The translations under genes and the position numbers were made by a program. This document shows positions 46,130 through 55,277 of a stretch of DNA of 64,000 bases, piece by piece (the stretch's first letter is position 1; each line of letters begins with the position of its first letter). Below the pieces are notes generated by a model. It searched no databases. It saw only the letters and a program-made list of their open reading frames with translations, and was not told the DNA's origin. The DNA lies in contig JARHVB010000086.1 in assembly GCA_029222685.1 (NCBI GenBank), forward strand, positions 1-64,000, read 5' to 3'. The stretch comes from Terripilifer ovatus (GTDB lineage Bacteria > Pseudomonadota > Alphaproteobacteria > Rhizobiales > Beijerinckiaceae).

Positions 46130-46486
46130 ATGGGCGGACTTTCAACCCACATTCTCGATACGCATTCCGGGGTGCCCGCCAAAGGGGTAAGGATTGACCT
46201 GCTCTGGATTCAGGAGACCGGCGCCGTCCAGGTCCTAGGCCGGTATGTCACCAATGAAGACGGGCGTACCGATGCGCCCCTGCTCTCCGGGCCGGACTTC
46301 CGCACCGGCACCTTCGAACTGCGTTTCCATATGGGCGATTATTTCCGCGAGCGCGGCATAGCGCTCGACGATCCGCCGTTTCTCGACATCATTCCCGTTC
46401 GCTTCGGCGTCGTGCGAAAAGACGGGCATTATCACGTGCCGCTGCTCGCCTCGCCCTGGGCCTATTCAACCTATCGAGGGTCGTGA
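46130..46486 (+). CDS. uraH: 5-hydroxyisourate hydrolase (transthyretin-like)
   Basis: It hydrolyses 5-hydroxyisourate to OHCU, the step after PuuD. The 118-aa length is standard. The family hallmarks are present: N-terminal [17 protein letters not shown] with the catalytic histidine, [40 protein letters not shown], ending in the YRGS signature. AGGAG lies 8 bases before the start. The stop overlaps the ATG of puuE-uraD by 4 bp. Confidence 0.95.
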   Translation: MGGLSTHILDTHSGVPAKGVRIDLLWIQETGAVQVLGRYVTNEDGRTDAPLLSGPDFRTGTFELRFHMGDYFRERGIALDDPPFLDIIPVRFGVVRKDGHYHVPLLASPWAYSTYRGS

Positions 46487-47901
46487 TGGCAGACTATCCC
46501 CGCGACATGGTCGGCTATGGCGACGCGCTTCCGCATGCGCGCTGGCCCAATGGCGCGCGCATCGCGCTGCAGTTCGTCATCAATTACGAGGAAGGCGGCG
46601 AGAACAACATCCTGCATGGCGACGCGGCCTCCGAGGCCTTCCTGTCGGAAATCGTCGGTGCGGCACCGTGGCCCGGCCAGCGCCATATGAACATGGAATC
46701 GATCTACGAATATGGATCGCGCGCCGGCTTCTGGCGGCTGCATCGCATGTTTACCCGCCGGCAGATGCCGGTCACGGTATTCGGCGTCGCGACCGCCCTC
46801 GCACGCAATCCGCAAGCCGTCGCCGCCATGAAGAGGGCCGGCTGGGAGATCGCCTCACACGGGTTGAAATGGATCGACTACAAGGATGTCGACGCAGCAA
46901 CCGAGCGTGCACACATCGCGGAAGCGGTGCGCCTGCACACCGAAGTCACAGGCGAACGGCCGCTTGGCTTCTATCAGGGCCGCTCGTCAGAGCAGTCGAT
47001 GCCGCTGGCGGCGGAGGAAGGCGGCTTTCTTTACCTCGCCGATTCCTATGCCGACGACCTGCCCTATTGGGTCGACCTGCACGGCAAGCAGCAACTCATC
47101 GTGCCCTATACGCTCGACGCCAACGACATGCGCTTCGCCACGCCGCAGGGTTTCAACAGCGGCGACCAGTTCTTCGCCTATCTCAAGGATTCCTTCGACT
47201 GTCTTTATGAAGAAGGCACTGAGCGGCCAAAAATGCTGTCGATCGGCCTGCACTGCCGGCTTATCGGCAGGCCGGGACGCGCGGCGGCGCTCGCCCGCTT
47301 TCTCGACTATGTCAAAAGCCGCGATCTTGCCTGGGTGGCGCGCCGCCTCGACATTGCAAAGCACTGGATCAAGCAGCATCCGCCGCAAACGGGCTATAAG
47401 CCAAGCCGTATGTCGGCGCCGCTGTTTCGCGAAGCGTTCGGCGATATTTTCGAACATACGCCGCAGATCGCAGACGCCACTTACAGAAAAGGCCTCAATG
47501 CCAGCCACGATACGGCCGGCGGTCTGCATGCGGCGCTTGTCGCGACCATGCGCGAAATGACGCCGGCGCAGCAGCTCGATCTCATCCGAGCCCATCCCGA
47601 TCTCGCCGGACGGCTTGCGCTGGCCAAACAATTGACCGACGATTCGACCAAAGAACAGGGGTCCGCTGGCCTCGATCGTTTGAGCGCCGATGAACTCAAG
47701 CGCTTCACCGCCATTAACAATGCTTACAGAGAGCGTTTCGGCTTTCCCTTCATCATGGCGGTGAAGGGTGCGACGAAAGACCAGATTCTGGCAGGCTTCG
47801 AGAACCGCGTCGGCAACAGCGTCGAGACGGAAACGGCCGAGGCGCTGAAGCAGATCGAACGCATTGCCCTTTTGCGGTTGAACGACAGGCTGCCGCAATG
47901 A
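46483..47901 (+). CDS. Fused allantoinase (PuuE) and OHCU decarboxylase (UraD)
   Basis: Residues about 1-305 are a PuuE-type, polysaccharide-deacetylase-fold allantoinase ([66 protein letters not shown]). Residues about 310-472 are an OHCU decarboxylase ([64 protein letters not shown]). The histidine in AHPDLAG is the expected catalytic residue. One polypeptide thus carries out the two steps from OHCU through allantoin to allantoate. It overlaps uraH and allC by 4 bp each. Confidence 0.94.
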   Translation: MMADYPRDMVGYGDALPHARWPNGARIALQFVINYEEGGENNILHGDAASEAFLSEIVGAAPWPGQRHMNMESIYEYGSRAGFWRLHRMFTRRQMPVTVFGVATALARNPQAVAAMKRAGWEIASHGLKWIDYKDVDAATERAHIAEAVRLHTEVTGERPLGFYQGRSSEQSMPLAAEEGGFLYLADSYADDLPYWVDLHGKQQLIVPYTLDANDMRFATPQGFNSGDQFFAYLKDSFDCLYEEGTERPKMLSIGLHCRLIGRPGRAAALARFLDYVKSRDLAWVARRLDIAKHWIKQHPPQTGYKPSRMSAPLFREAFGDIFEHTPQIADATYRKGLNASHDTAGGLHAALVATMREMTPAQQLDLIRAHPDLAGRLALAKQLTDDSTKEQGSAGLDRLSADELKRFTAINNAYRERFGFPFIMAVKGATKDQILAGFENRVGNSVETETAEALKQIERIALLRLNDRLPQ

Positions 47902-49148
47902 TCAGCGCTGCGCCGGCGCAACAGATGCAGGGCGAAGCGCTGGCAGCGCGCATCGAAGTGCTGGCGCAGTTCAGCTCTGAGCCCGATGCGCTGACCCGCC
48001 TGACCCTGACGCCGGCGCATCGCGACGCTGCCGATCTCGTCGTCGGCTGGATGGCGCAGGCCGGCATGGATGTGCATATCGATGCGCTTGCGACCGTCGT
48101 TGGCAGATACGAGGGAACAGATCCCGCCGGCAAGACATTGCTCATCGGCTCGCATATCGACACGGTACGCAATGCCGGCAAATACGACGGCAATTTCGGT
48201 GTCATCGCAGCCATTGCCGCTGTCGACCGGTTGAACCGCGAAAGCACCAAACTGCCGTTCGCCATCGAAATTCTGGCCTACGGCGACGAAGAAGGCGTGC
48301 GCTATCCGTCAACCCTGACGGGCTCGCGCGCCGTGGCAGGAACATTCGAACAGGCAGCGCTCGACGACAAGGATGCGGACGGCGTGTCGCGGCGCGAGGC
48401 GCTGGCCCGCTTCGGCATCGATCCCGCCTATGCTGCCACGCAGGCGCGCGATCCGGCGCGGGTTCTCGCCTATGTGGAAGTGCATATCGAGCAAGGCCCG
48501 GTGCTCGAAGCGCAAGGCTTTCCCGTCGGCATCGTCACTGCCATCAATGGCGCCACGCGCGGGGCCATCACGGTCACCGGCAGGAGCGGCCATGCGGGCA
48601 CGCAGCCGATGAGCATGCGCAGCGATGCCCTGACGGCAGCCGCTGAAATGATCCTCGCCATCGAGCGCATCGGCCGCAGCACGCGCGGGCTTGTGGCGAC
48701 CGTCGGGCGCATCGAAACGCCGCGCGGTGCGGTGAACATCGTTCCGGGCGCCGTGGCCATGTCGCTCGATGTGCGCAGCCCTTCCGACGACGAGCGCCGT
48801 GAGGCCGTCGAGCGGATCGAGACGGAGATCGCCGCCATTGCCGCGCGCCGCGGCGTCTCGGCAAAGTTCGCCTGCTCGCACGACATGCCGGCCGCCCCGT
48901 GCGATGCCTCACTGATGGATGCGCTGGAGCAGAGTTTCCTGCATCTCGGGTTTACGCCCTATCGTCTTGCGAGCGGCGCCGGCCATGACGCCATGTCCTT
49001 TCGCGGCCGCATCCCCATCGCCATGATTTTTGCGCGCTGCAAGGCCGGCGTGAGCCATAATCCGGCCGAATACGCCTCGCCGGGCGATATGGAAGCTGCA
49101 ACGGCGGTACTTTACGATTTCATTCGGATGTTATCGAGAGAGCGCTGA
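47898..49148 (+). CDS. allC: Allantoate amidohydrolase (M20 family, hydantoinase/carbamoylase type)
   Basis: It hydrolyses allantoate, releasing ammonia and CO2, or a related carbamoyl amino acid. The 416 residues show the dinuclear metal site: GSHIDTVRNAGKYDGNFGV (His, Asp), YGDEEGVRYP (Glu pair), YVEVHIEQGPVLE (His) and ASGAGHDAMSF (His). The dimerisation insert begins GAITVTGRSGHAGTQPM. Its ATG overlaps the puuE-uraD stop, so it belongs to the urate operon, which favours allantoate over beta-ureidopropionate or carbamoyl amino acids as substrate. Confidence 0.88.
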   Translation: MISAAPAQQMQGEALAARIEVLAQFSSEPDALTRLTLTPAHRDAADLVVGWMAQAGMDVHIDALATVVGRYEGTDPAGKTLLIGSHIDTVRNAGKYDGNFGVIAAIAAVDRLNRESTKLPFAIEILAYGDEEGVRYPSTLTGSRAVAGTFEQAALDDKDADGVSRREALARFGIDPAYAATQARDPARVLAYVEVHIEQGPVLEAQGFPVGIVTAINGATRGAITVTGRSGHAGTQPMSMRSDALTAAAEMILAIERIGRSTRGLVATVGRIETPRGAVNIVPGAVAMSLDVRSPSDDERREAVERIETEIAAIAARRGVSAKFACSHDMPAAPCDASLMDALEQSFLHLGFTPYRLASGAGHDAMSFRGRIPIAMIFARCKAGVSHNPAEYASPGDMEAATAVLYDFIRMLSRER

Positions 49149-49245
49149 GCGAAAGCGCACAGCCCGAAAGGTGATTGCTGAGATAAGCGATTGCCGGTGC
49201 GATGGAACAATCATCCTATATCGCTGCGGACTATGGCGGCAGGAG

Positions 49246-50229
49246 ATGCGCTTGGAATTGAAAGTGATGCTGGTCGGCATCGCCTGCGCCTTCTCGGGGC
49301 TCATTGCGACGGCAACCATTGTCAAATGGTGGCAAGTCAGGGCTGCGAGCCATTGGCTGCCGACGCCGGGAAAGATCGTATCCGCGCGGGTCGTCGCCCG
49401 CGCGGTCGAGAGTATGTCAGGCGATTCACAAACGCAGGGCGGGAGCGAAATCCGTAACTTTCCGGAGATTGAATTCGACTATGAAGTGAACGGCAAGAAA
49501 TTTCACGGTACGCGATATAGTATCCAGGAAAACCTTGGCAACTTCGAGATACCGGAGACCATGGCGCGCTTTCCGAAGGGCGCTAAAGTAACCGTCTTCT
49601 ACGATCCCCAAGATCCGGGCAAGGCCGTTATCGAACGGAGCATGCCGGAGGGCGCTTTTAAGTTCATGATCTATCTCTCCGCCGGGATGTTGATCGGATC
49701 GATTGCTTTGATCCTGATCGTCAGCGACGGCCTGCGAGCGGTGACGCCATACCTGCCACAGTCAAAGAATGCCGGCGCCGCCGCGTTTCTAACGACTATG
49801 GGTCTTGTCACCCTCCGCATGGTGTTCGTGCTAAAGGGTATGGCCGATGCGGCGATGACCTGGCCGAGCGTTAAGGGAACGATTGGAGAATCGGGCATCG
49901 AGACGTTGCAGACCCGCAGTTCTACCAGCATCAATTATGGACCGTGGCGCACGGTTTTCCGCTCCAGGATCAACTATACTTATAACGTCGCCGGGCAGCC
50001 CTATACGGCAGACCGTGTCGCCTTCGGTGCGATCGTTACGTCTTCGCTTCCCTCGCTGGTGAGCGGACGGGCACAGCGCTATCCACTGAACGGCAAAGTC
50101 GATGTGTACTACGACCCCGCCAATCCAGCCTCGGCAGTGTTGGAGCGCAGGGTCCGCTGCATGTGGATTCTCTGGACCACTATCGTCCTGTTCCTTGGTG
50201 GTGCCGCGATGCTGGTTGGTTTGGTCTAG
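49246..50229 (+). CDS. DUF3592-like membrane protein of unknown function
   Basis: It is a 327-aa protein with hydrophobic segments at the N-terminus (VMLVGIACAFSGLIATATI), in the middle (FMIYLSAGMLIGSIALILIV) and at the end (MWILWTTIVLFLGGAAMLVGLV). Between them are two similar soluble repeats, each with a YDPxxPGxAVxER motif (VFYDPQDPGKAVIERSM and VYYDPANPASAVLERRV). That repeat pair is typical of DUF3592 proteins. The start is uncertain: AGGAG directly abuts ATG 49246, so TTG 49252 (6 bases after it) may be used. The function is unknown. Confidence 0.7.
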   Translation: MRLELKVMLVGIACAFSGLIATATIVKWWQVRAASHWLPTPGKIVSARVVARAVESMSGDSQTQGGSEIRNFPEIEFDYEVNGKKFHGTRYSIQENLGNFEIPETMARFPKGAKVTVFYDPQDPGKAVIERSMPEGAFKFMIYLSAGMLIGSIALILIVSDGLRAVTPYLPQSKNAGAAAFLTTMGLVTLRMVFVLKGMADAAMTWPSVKGTIGESGIETLQTRSSTSINYGPWRTVFRSRINYTYNVAGQPYTADRVAFGAIVTSSLPSLVSGRAQRYPLNGKVDVYYDPANPASAVLERRVRCMWILWTTIVLFLGGAAMLVGLV

Positions 50230-50248
50230 GGTCGGACGATGCGCCCCC

Positions 50249-50298
50249 ATCCGGCCGTTGCTGCGCAACGGCCACCTACTTCAGCAAAAGGGAGAAGG
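50249..50298. repeat. REP-like palindrome between convergent genes
   Basis: It contains the perfect hairpin GGCCGTTGC-TGC-GCAACGGCC (50253-50273), followed by CACCTACTTCAGC and GGGAGAAGG. A diverged relative with the same order (hairpin, CCACCTTCTC, GAAGAAGG) is at 56991-57046. It lies between the stops of the DUF3592 gene and the amidohydrolase gene and may terminate both. Confidence 0.6.
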
Positions 50299-50300
50299 GT

Positions 50301-51176
50301 TCAAGGCTGACGCAGCTTGAGGAGCTTGATCGCGTTTTCCTTGAGGATCAGCGGGCGCACGTCGGGCTTGATGTCGATGGCTTCGAAATCCTTCAGCCAG
50401 CGGTCCGGGGTGATGGCGGGAAAATCCGACCCGAACAGAACTTTGTCCTTCAGCAGCGAGTTGGCGTAGCGCACCAGGATCGGCGGGAAATATTTCGGCG
50501 ACCAGCCGGACAGGTCGATATAGACGTTGGGCTTGTGCTGGGCGACGGCCAGCGCCTCCTCCTGCCAGGGAAAGGAGGGATGCGCCATGATGATGGGCAT
50601 GTCGGGAAAGTCGACAGCGACACTGTCGAGATACATGGGATTGGAATATTCGAGCTTGATCCCATAGCCGCCGCGCATGCCCGAGCCGACGCCGGTCTGA
50701 CCGGTGTGGAACAGGGCCGGCTTGCCGCTCTCGGCAATCGCCTCATAGAGCGGGTAGCACATGCGGTCGTTGGGGTAGAACGCTTGTACCGAAGGGTGAA
50801 ACTTGAACCCCTGCACGCCGAAATCTTCCACCAAGCGACGCGCCTCCCTGGCGCCGAGCTTGCCCTTGTGCGGATCGATGGAGGCGAAGGGGATCATGAT
50901 GTCGGAATTCTCGTTGGCGAGCCGGGCGACCTCCTCGTTGGGGTAGCGGCGATGGCCAAGGTGATGTTCGCTGTCGACATGGAAGATGACGACGCCGATT
51001 TTCCGCTCGCGGTAATATTGCGCGATTTCGGGAATGGTCGGCTGCTCGAACTCCTTCTTGAAATAGGTCTTCATGCCCTCCTGCAGCTCGCGCGAATCCA
51101 GCCAGGAATCACAGCCGCACGGCCCCTCGGCATGGGTATGGATGTCGATGGCCACCAGATTGTCGATATCGAGCAT
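50301..51176 (-). CDS. Amidohydrolase family protein (amidohydrolase_2)
   Basis: It is 291 aa from the ATG at 51176. Metal-binding motifs are VAIDIHTHAEGP at the N-terminus, GFKFHPSVQAFYPND, IIMAHPSFPWQEEAL and LFGSDFPAITPDRWL near the C-terminus. The family includes decarboxylases and hydrolases of aromatic or dicarboxylic acids (ACMS decarboxylase-like). It sits upstream of nothing on its strand, downstream of a DOPA-dioxygenase-like gene, suggesting a ring-cleavage or decarboxylation pathway. The substrate is unknown. Confidence 0.85.
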   Translation of the reverse strand: MLDIDNLVAIDIHTHAEGPCGCDSWLDSRELQEGMKTYFKKEFEQPTIPEIAQYYRERKIGVVIFHVDSEHHLGHRRYPNEEVARLANENSDIMIPFASIDPHKGKLGAREARRLVEDFGVQGFKFHPSVQAFYPNDRMCYPLYEAIAESGKPALFHTGQTGVGSGMRGGYGIKLEYSNPMYLDSVAVDFPDMPIIMAHPSFPWQEEALAVAQHKPNVYIDLSGWSPKYFPPILVRYANSLLKDKVLFGSDFPAITPDRWLKDFEAIDIKPDVRPLILKENAIKLLKLRQP

Positions 51177-51268
51177 TAAAAGAGCCTTTGGAATCAAATA
51201 GGTCCGCAATTGCGACGGGTGGCCATATTAGCCGCTGCATGGCGCGATGCAATGGACCGAAGGTAGGG

Positions 51269-51679
51269 TCAGGCGGCCAGGGACGGCGCTGTATTGGGCA
51301 CGATCGGGTCCTTCGGCATGCCCTCCCGGGACACTTCGAGCTGCTCGACATTCATGATCGGCAGCACTTCGCCCAACCACAGCGCGTTGACGAGATGGTC
51401 GCGGCGCGGCTGCCGCGTGTCCGGATGCACCAGAACGGTCAGGCCGGCGCGATTGAGCATGAGCCACGGCACGAAGCTCGCAAAGGTCTCGACCTCGAAA
51501 GCCACCTGGTACATCGGCCTTGCATGGGGACCGACAAGACGGTCGTGCCAGCGGCCGAGCTGGACGGTGAAACGCTCGGCGATCTGCGCGCGCAGGGTTT
51601 CGGCAACGGCGCGCTCCTGCGCGTCCTTGAAATAGATGTGGGCGTGGTAGCCGACGATCTTTTCGAGCGGCACGGGCAT
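51269..51679 (-). CDS. DOPA 4,5-dioxygenase-like protein
   Basis: This 136-residue protein matches the small DOPA 4,5-dioxygenase family: VGYHAHIYFKDAQERAVAETLR, GRWHDRLVGPHARPMYQVAF, LTVLVHPDTRQPRRDHLVNALWLG. The histidines in HAHIYF, GPH, VHP and DH are the conserved metal-binding and catalytic candidates. Bacterial members cleave catecholic rings or are uncharacterised. It is transcribed towards the amidohydrolase gene (92 bp gap) and lies downstream of a TauD/TfdA dioxygenase gene. Confidence 0.83.
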   Translation of the reverse strand: MPVPLEKIVGYHAHIYFKDAQERAVAETLRAQIAERFTVQLGRWHDRLVGPHARPMYQVAFEVETFASFVPWLMLNRAGLTVLVHPDTRQPRRDHLVNALWLGEVLPIMNVEQLEVSREGMPKDPIVPNTAPSLAA

Positions 51680-51738
51680 GGCGGGAACTCTCTGCGTTGG
51701 TTTGCCCGCAGGTTAGTCCAATCGATTGCCGTTCGCTA

Positions 51739-51777
51739 CCCTCATCCGACCCTTGCGCAGCAGGGGTCGGACGAAGG
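51739..51777. repeat. Intergenic palindrome, REP-like, copy 2 of 2
   Basis: CCCTCATCCGACCCTTGCGC is followed by AGCAGGGGTCGGACGAAGG and forms a hairpin over most of its length. It is a near copy of 29486-29524, with the same CCCTCATC-TGACCCTTGCGCAG core. It lies 7 bp from the stop of the TauD/TfdA gene and 60 bp upstream of the DOPA-dioxygenase-like gene. Confidence 0.65.
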
Positions 51778-51784
51778 CTTGGCC

Positions 51785-52687
51785 TCAGTGCGCCGGCAGC
51801 AGTTCCTCGATCGCCGTGGTTGCCGACACCACATCGAACGGTCGCATCCAGGTACGATAGACGAGGCGCTCATATTTCGTCTCGTCATAAGGCGTCGCCG
51901 AATGCAGAGTACCGACGTCGTTCCAGATGAGCACGTCCTTGTCCTGCCACTTGTGACGATAGACGAACTGCTCCTGGACGGTATACGCGATCAACTCCTT
52001 GATCAGCGCCCAGCCGTCTTCCTGCGACATGCCCTGGACGCTTTTGGTCGAGCCGTTGGTGATGAAGAAGGACTTGCGCCCATCCACGGCGCTTTTGACC
52101 ACGACCGGATGAATGACATCCTGCATCTTCGCCAGTTCTTCCGGCGACAGGGCGGCGCGGTTGTATTTCTGAATGAGATGTCCGCGGTTGTGAACGACGT
52201 TCAGCTTTTCAAGTTCACGCTGGCGTTCGAGCGGCAGGGACTCGAATGCTGCAGCGGCGTCGGCGATCAGCGTGTCGCTGCCTTCGGGCGGACACTCGAT
52301 GCCGTACAGCATCGTCGTCAGGCCCAGCTTGGCATAGGTCGTCCCATCCGTATGCCAGTTGCGGCCGGCATCGGGCGTGCCGATATATTTGCCGTCCACT
52401 TTCTTGTTCGACAGGATCGAGATGCCCGGATACTTGGGATGAGGGCCCGTATACTGCTGCGCGCTGACCTTGCCCAGGCGGCCTGATACGTCCAGCACCT
52501 GCTCGTCGCTTAAGGTCTGGTTGCGGACCACGACGACCGCCGTCCTGCGGCAGATGTCGTCAAAGGCGAGAAGCTCATCCTTCGAGGCGGTCGGAAGATC
52601 GATATCCAGAATTTCGATTGCAAAACTTGGCTTTAGCCAGCGTGTCCGGAGCAGGGTCGTGCCTGCTTCCATCGTGCTCGTCGCCAT
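51785..52687 (-). CDS. TauD/TfdA-family 2-oxoglutarate-dependent dioxygenase
   Basis: This is a non-heme Fe(II) dioxygenase of 300 aa. The iron ligands are in NWHTDGT (H-x-D) and TLHSATPY (distal His), and the 2-oxoglutarate-binding arginine is in ERLVYRTWMRP. VVVVRNQTLSDEQVLDVSGRLG is typical of the family N-terminus. The start ATG 52687 has GAGGAG upstream. TauD uses taurine and TfdA uses phenoxyacetates; a nearby NitT/TauT-type importer would fit a sulfonate or similar substrate. It is divergent from the Rieske gene. Confidence 0.88.
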   Translation of the reverse strand: MATSTMEAGTTLLRTRWLKPSFAIEILDIDLPTASKDELLAFDDICRRTAVVVVRNQTLSDEQVLDVSGRLGKVSAQQYTGPHPKYPGISILSNKKVDGKYIGTPDAGRNWHTDGTTYAKLGLTTMLYGIECPPEGSDTLIADAAAAFESLPLERQRELEKLNVVHNRGHLIQKYNRAALSPEELAKMQDVIHPVVVKSAVDGRKSFFITNGSTKSVQGMSQEDGWALIKELIAYTVQEQFVYRHKWQDKDVLIWNDVGTLHSATPYDETKYERLVYRTWMRPFDVVSATTAIEELLPAH

Positions 52688-53113
52688 CGGTGTCTCCTCA
52701 TCATGCGGCTGGTCATGAGCTGCAAAGTCAAGCTCCGCGCGGCGCGAAGCCATCGCTCAAATGCAAGCAATCATTGCGCCAGACGATATAACGGGCACGG
52801 CAGCGACGGCATGTACCGCCCATGTCGCACAAGTGCCTGCAATTGAAGGTTTGGCGGCGTGACGGCACAGGCAGTCGAAGCGTCAAGCGATGTAAGAAAA
52901 CGAAAAGCCACGCACGTTTTCGAAGCAGTCCGCCGCACAAATGGGCAGATTCAGCCAACCCTGAGCGTGCCGCGCCCAAAGCGACGCCATCGCGTAGGGT
53001 TAGCCGTGAATAGACCCGCCTCCATGCTGGCGCGCCATTTGCTTTGTTCGTTGCACGCTTAATCGGCCTGCGCGCCGCAACACGGCCGGCGGGCCAATCA
53101 AAGAGGTCAAGCT
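52688..53113. other. Intergenic region between divergent TauD-like and Rieske genes
   Basis: No gene is supported in these 426 bases. Short open frames on both strands lack family resemblance; one leftward frame has a cluster of cysteines (near 52740-52830) but no recognisable domain. An inverted repeat CGAAAA...TTTTCG lies at about 52899-52920. Promoters for both flanking genes are expected. Confidence 0.45.
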
Positions 53114-54151
53114 GTGCTTTTGACTCAGGAACCGATGTTACGCCGCTTCTGGCATTGCCTCTTCCCGATGTCCGACCTTGGGGATACGCCGCGCCCGTTC
53201 CGCCTGCTGGGCGAAAACATCGTCGTTTGGAAGGACGCCGAGGGTGCTCCCCATGCAGTGCAGGACCGCTGCCCGCACAAAACCGCCAAACTGTCCCTCG
53301 GCTATCTCCAGAATGGCGATATCATTTGTCCCTATCACGGCTGGGCTTTCGACGGCGATGGCTTGTGCACCTTGATCCCACAGGAGCTGGCGCCGCGCGA
53401 GCGCAGGGTGCATGTCCGCGCCTATCATTGCGCCGAGCGCTATGGCCAGGTCTGGGTCTGCCTCGACGAGCCGGCGCTGGATATTCCCGAGGTCGAGCCG
53501 TTCAACGATCCCTCGTTCCGTCAGGTGTTCGAATTTTCCGAGGACTGGGCCTGCTCGCCGCTGCGCATCATGGAGAACGAGTTCGACGCAGCGCATCTGT
53601 CCTTCGTCCACGCGACGAGCTTCGGCAATACCGATCCTATCCCCGCCCTGCCCGCGATCGAGGTTCTCGACGACGGTTTCATCGCCCGCAGCCAGCCGGC
53701 GGTGCGCAATCCCGAAAGCATGCGCAGCGCGATCCACATGACCAGCGCGACGACCGTCCGCACCACCACCGGCCGCTATTACGTGCCGTTCTTCCGCGTC
53801 ACCGAGATCGCCTATCCGAACGGGCTGAAGAACATTCTGGTGACGGCGCTGACGCCGATCGACGACCGCAACACGCGCTTCAACCAGTTCGTGCTGCGCA
53901 ACGATACGGAAGAACAGGTCTCGACGGCGCAGGTCATCGCCTTCGACCGCAAAGTGACCCTGGAAGACAAGCTCATCCTTGAATCGACGGACCCGGACGT
54001 GCCGCTCGACGCCAGCGAAGACGATGAGGAGCATATGGCGAGCGACCGCCCTGGGCTGCTGATGCGCAAGAAGATACGGGCGTTCTGCGACGAGTTGCGG
54101 AAGGCGGGCGACCTCGGCGCACTCTTAGAGGTGCGCCTCGCCGGCGAATAG
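53114..54151 (+). CDS. Rieske 2Fe-2S oxygenase subunit (phthalate-dioxygenase-like)
   Basis: It is 345 aa. The Rieske ligands are DRCPHKTAKLS (C-x-H) and IICPYHGWAFDG (C-x2-H). The mononuclear iron site is ENEFDAAHLSFVH (D, H, H). The start GTG 53114 has AAGAGG 7 bases before it. It is followed 48 bp later by a NitT/TauT-type ABC importer operon on the same strand, so transport and oxidation of the same compound are probably linked. It is not closely similar to the Rieske protein at 41946 beyond the family motifs. Confidence 0.89.
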   Translation: MLLTQEPMLRRFWHCLFPMSDLGDTPRPFRLLGENIVVWKDAEGAPHAVQDRCPHKTAKLSLGYLQNGDIICPYHGWAFDGDGLCTLIPQELAPRERRVHVRAYHCAERYGQVWVCLDEPALDIPEVEPFNDPSFRQVFEFSEDWACSPLRIMENEFDAAHLSFVHATSFGNTDPIPALPAIEVLDDGFIARSQPAVRNPESMRSAIHMTSATTVRTTTGRYYVPFFRVTEIAYPNGLKNILVTALTPIDDRNTRFNQFVLRNDTEEQVSTAQVIAFDRKVTLEDKLILESTDPDVPLDASEDDEEHMASDRPGLLMRKKIRAFCDELRKAGDLGALLEVRLAGE

Positions 54152-54199
54152 CCATTCTGAAACCGCCCTGCCGGGCGCCGCCTTTAATCGGAGTTGAGC

Positions 54200-55237
54200 A
54201 TGACACATCGCAAGACGCAGCTATTGACCAGACGCAGCGCGATGATCGGATCGGCAGCCGTTATCGGCATGCCGTGGATCGCTCGCGCCCAGGCCCTGCC
54301 GAAAGTGCGGTTCACCGCCGGCTGGGCCTTCCAGGGCAACCAGTCCTATATGCTGCGCGCGCAGAAGATGGGCTATTTCCGGGAAGCCGGTGTCGATGTG
54401 GCGGTCTCGCGCGGCTTCGGCTCAGGCCGGGTTCCCGTCGACATTGCCGGCGGCGTCTTCGATCTCGGCACCGGCGAGATGAGTGCGACGCTCAAATTCA
54501 TGGCTGAAAATCCGGACTCCGACCTGGTGATCGTGTCGATTCTGGAAGACACCAACCAGGTGGCGATGACGGTCCGCGCCGACGGCCCGATCAAGACGCC
54601 GAAAGACATCGAAGGCGGCACGCTTGCAGCGCCGGAGTCCGATGTCGGGCGGCAGTTGTTTCCGGCCTTTGCCCGCGTGGCTGGAATCGATATCAGCAAG
54701 ATCACCTGGATTTCGGTGTCACCGGAACTGCGCGAACCCATGCTCGTGCAAAAGCGCGCCACCGGCGTCACCGGCAATGCGTCGAGCACCGCCTTGAGCC
54801 TGAAGCGCTTGGGGATCGACCTGCCCCAGCAGCGCATCTTCTTCTATCGCGACTCCGGGCTCGATCTTTATTCGAACTGCTACGTGGCCTCACGCAAATT
54901 CGCTGAGAAGAACCCCGCCGCCCTGAAAGCCGCGCTGACCGGGCTGTTCCGCGCCTACGTCGACTATTACCGCGACGCGACGGACTCGCTGAAGGTCCTC
55001 ATGGAGGTCGAACCGCTGACCGATCTCGCCATCGAGACCGAACGGGTGGCCTACCTGAAGCAGATCCTGCCGATGGGCAAGGCGATGAAGGAACAGGGCA
55101 TTTCCACCGTCGATCCGGCGCGGCTGGAATTGTGCATCCGCACCATCGAAGAGGCCTACGGCCTGCCCAAGCGGCTGACGAAAGAGCGCGTCTACACGGA
55201 CGCCTACCTGCCGGCGCAAAACATACGCATGGTCTGA
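54200..55237 (+). CDS. ABC transporter substrate-binding protein, NitT/TauT type
   Basis: It is a 345-aa exported protein with a twin-arginine-like signal (TRRSAMIGSAAVIGMPWIARAQA). The fold is that of the SsuA/TauA/ThiY family: VRFTAGWAFQGNQSYMLRAQKMGYFREAGVDVAV, GGVFDLGTGEMSATLKFMAE, GTLAAPESDVGRQLFPAFA. The start ATG 54200 has GGAG 6 bases upstream; a TTG two codons earlier is less likely. It is first of the importer genes, followed by ATPase and permease. Ligands in this family include sulfonates, nitrate and pyrimidine precursors. Confidence 0.88.
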   Translation: MTHRKTQLLTRRSAMIGSAAVIGMPWIARAQALPKVRFTAGWAFQGNQSYMLRAQKMGYFREAGVDVAVSRGFGSGRVPVDIAGGVFDLGTGEMSATLKFMAENPDSDLVIVSILEDTNQVAMTVRADGPIKTPKDIEGGTLAAPESDVGRQLFPAFARVAGIDISKITWISVSPELREPMLVQKRATGVTGNASSTALSLKRLGIDLPQQRIFFYRDSGLDLYSNCYVASRKFAEKNPAALKAALTGLFRAYVDYYRDATDSLKVLMEVEPLTDLAIETERVAYLKQILPMGKAMKEQGISTVDPARLELCIRTIEEAYGLPKRLTKERVYTDAYLPAQNIRMV

Positions 55238-55277
55238 ATCGGACGGACCAAGAATGAGATGATGCAAGGATGAGACG

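Noticed and set aside
52728-52979. A Cys-rich leftward open frame between the TauD-like and Rieske genes
   Set aside because: It overlaps the start region of the TauD-like gene, lacks a convincing ribosome site and matches no metal-binding domain I know.
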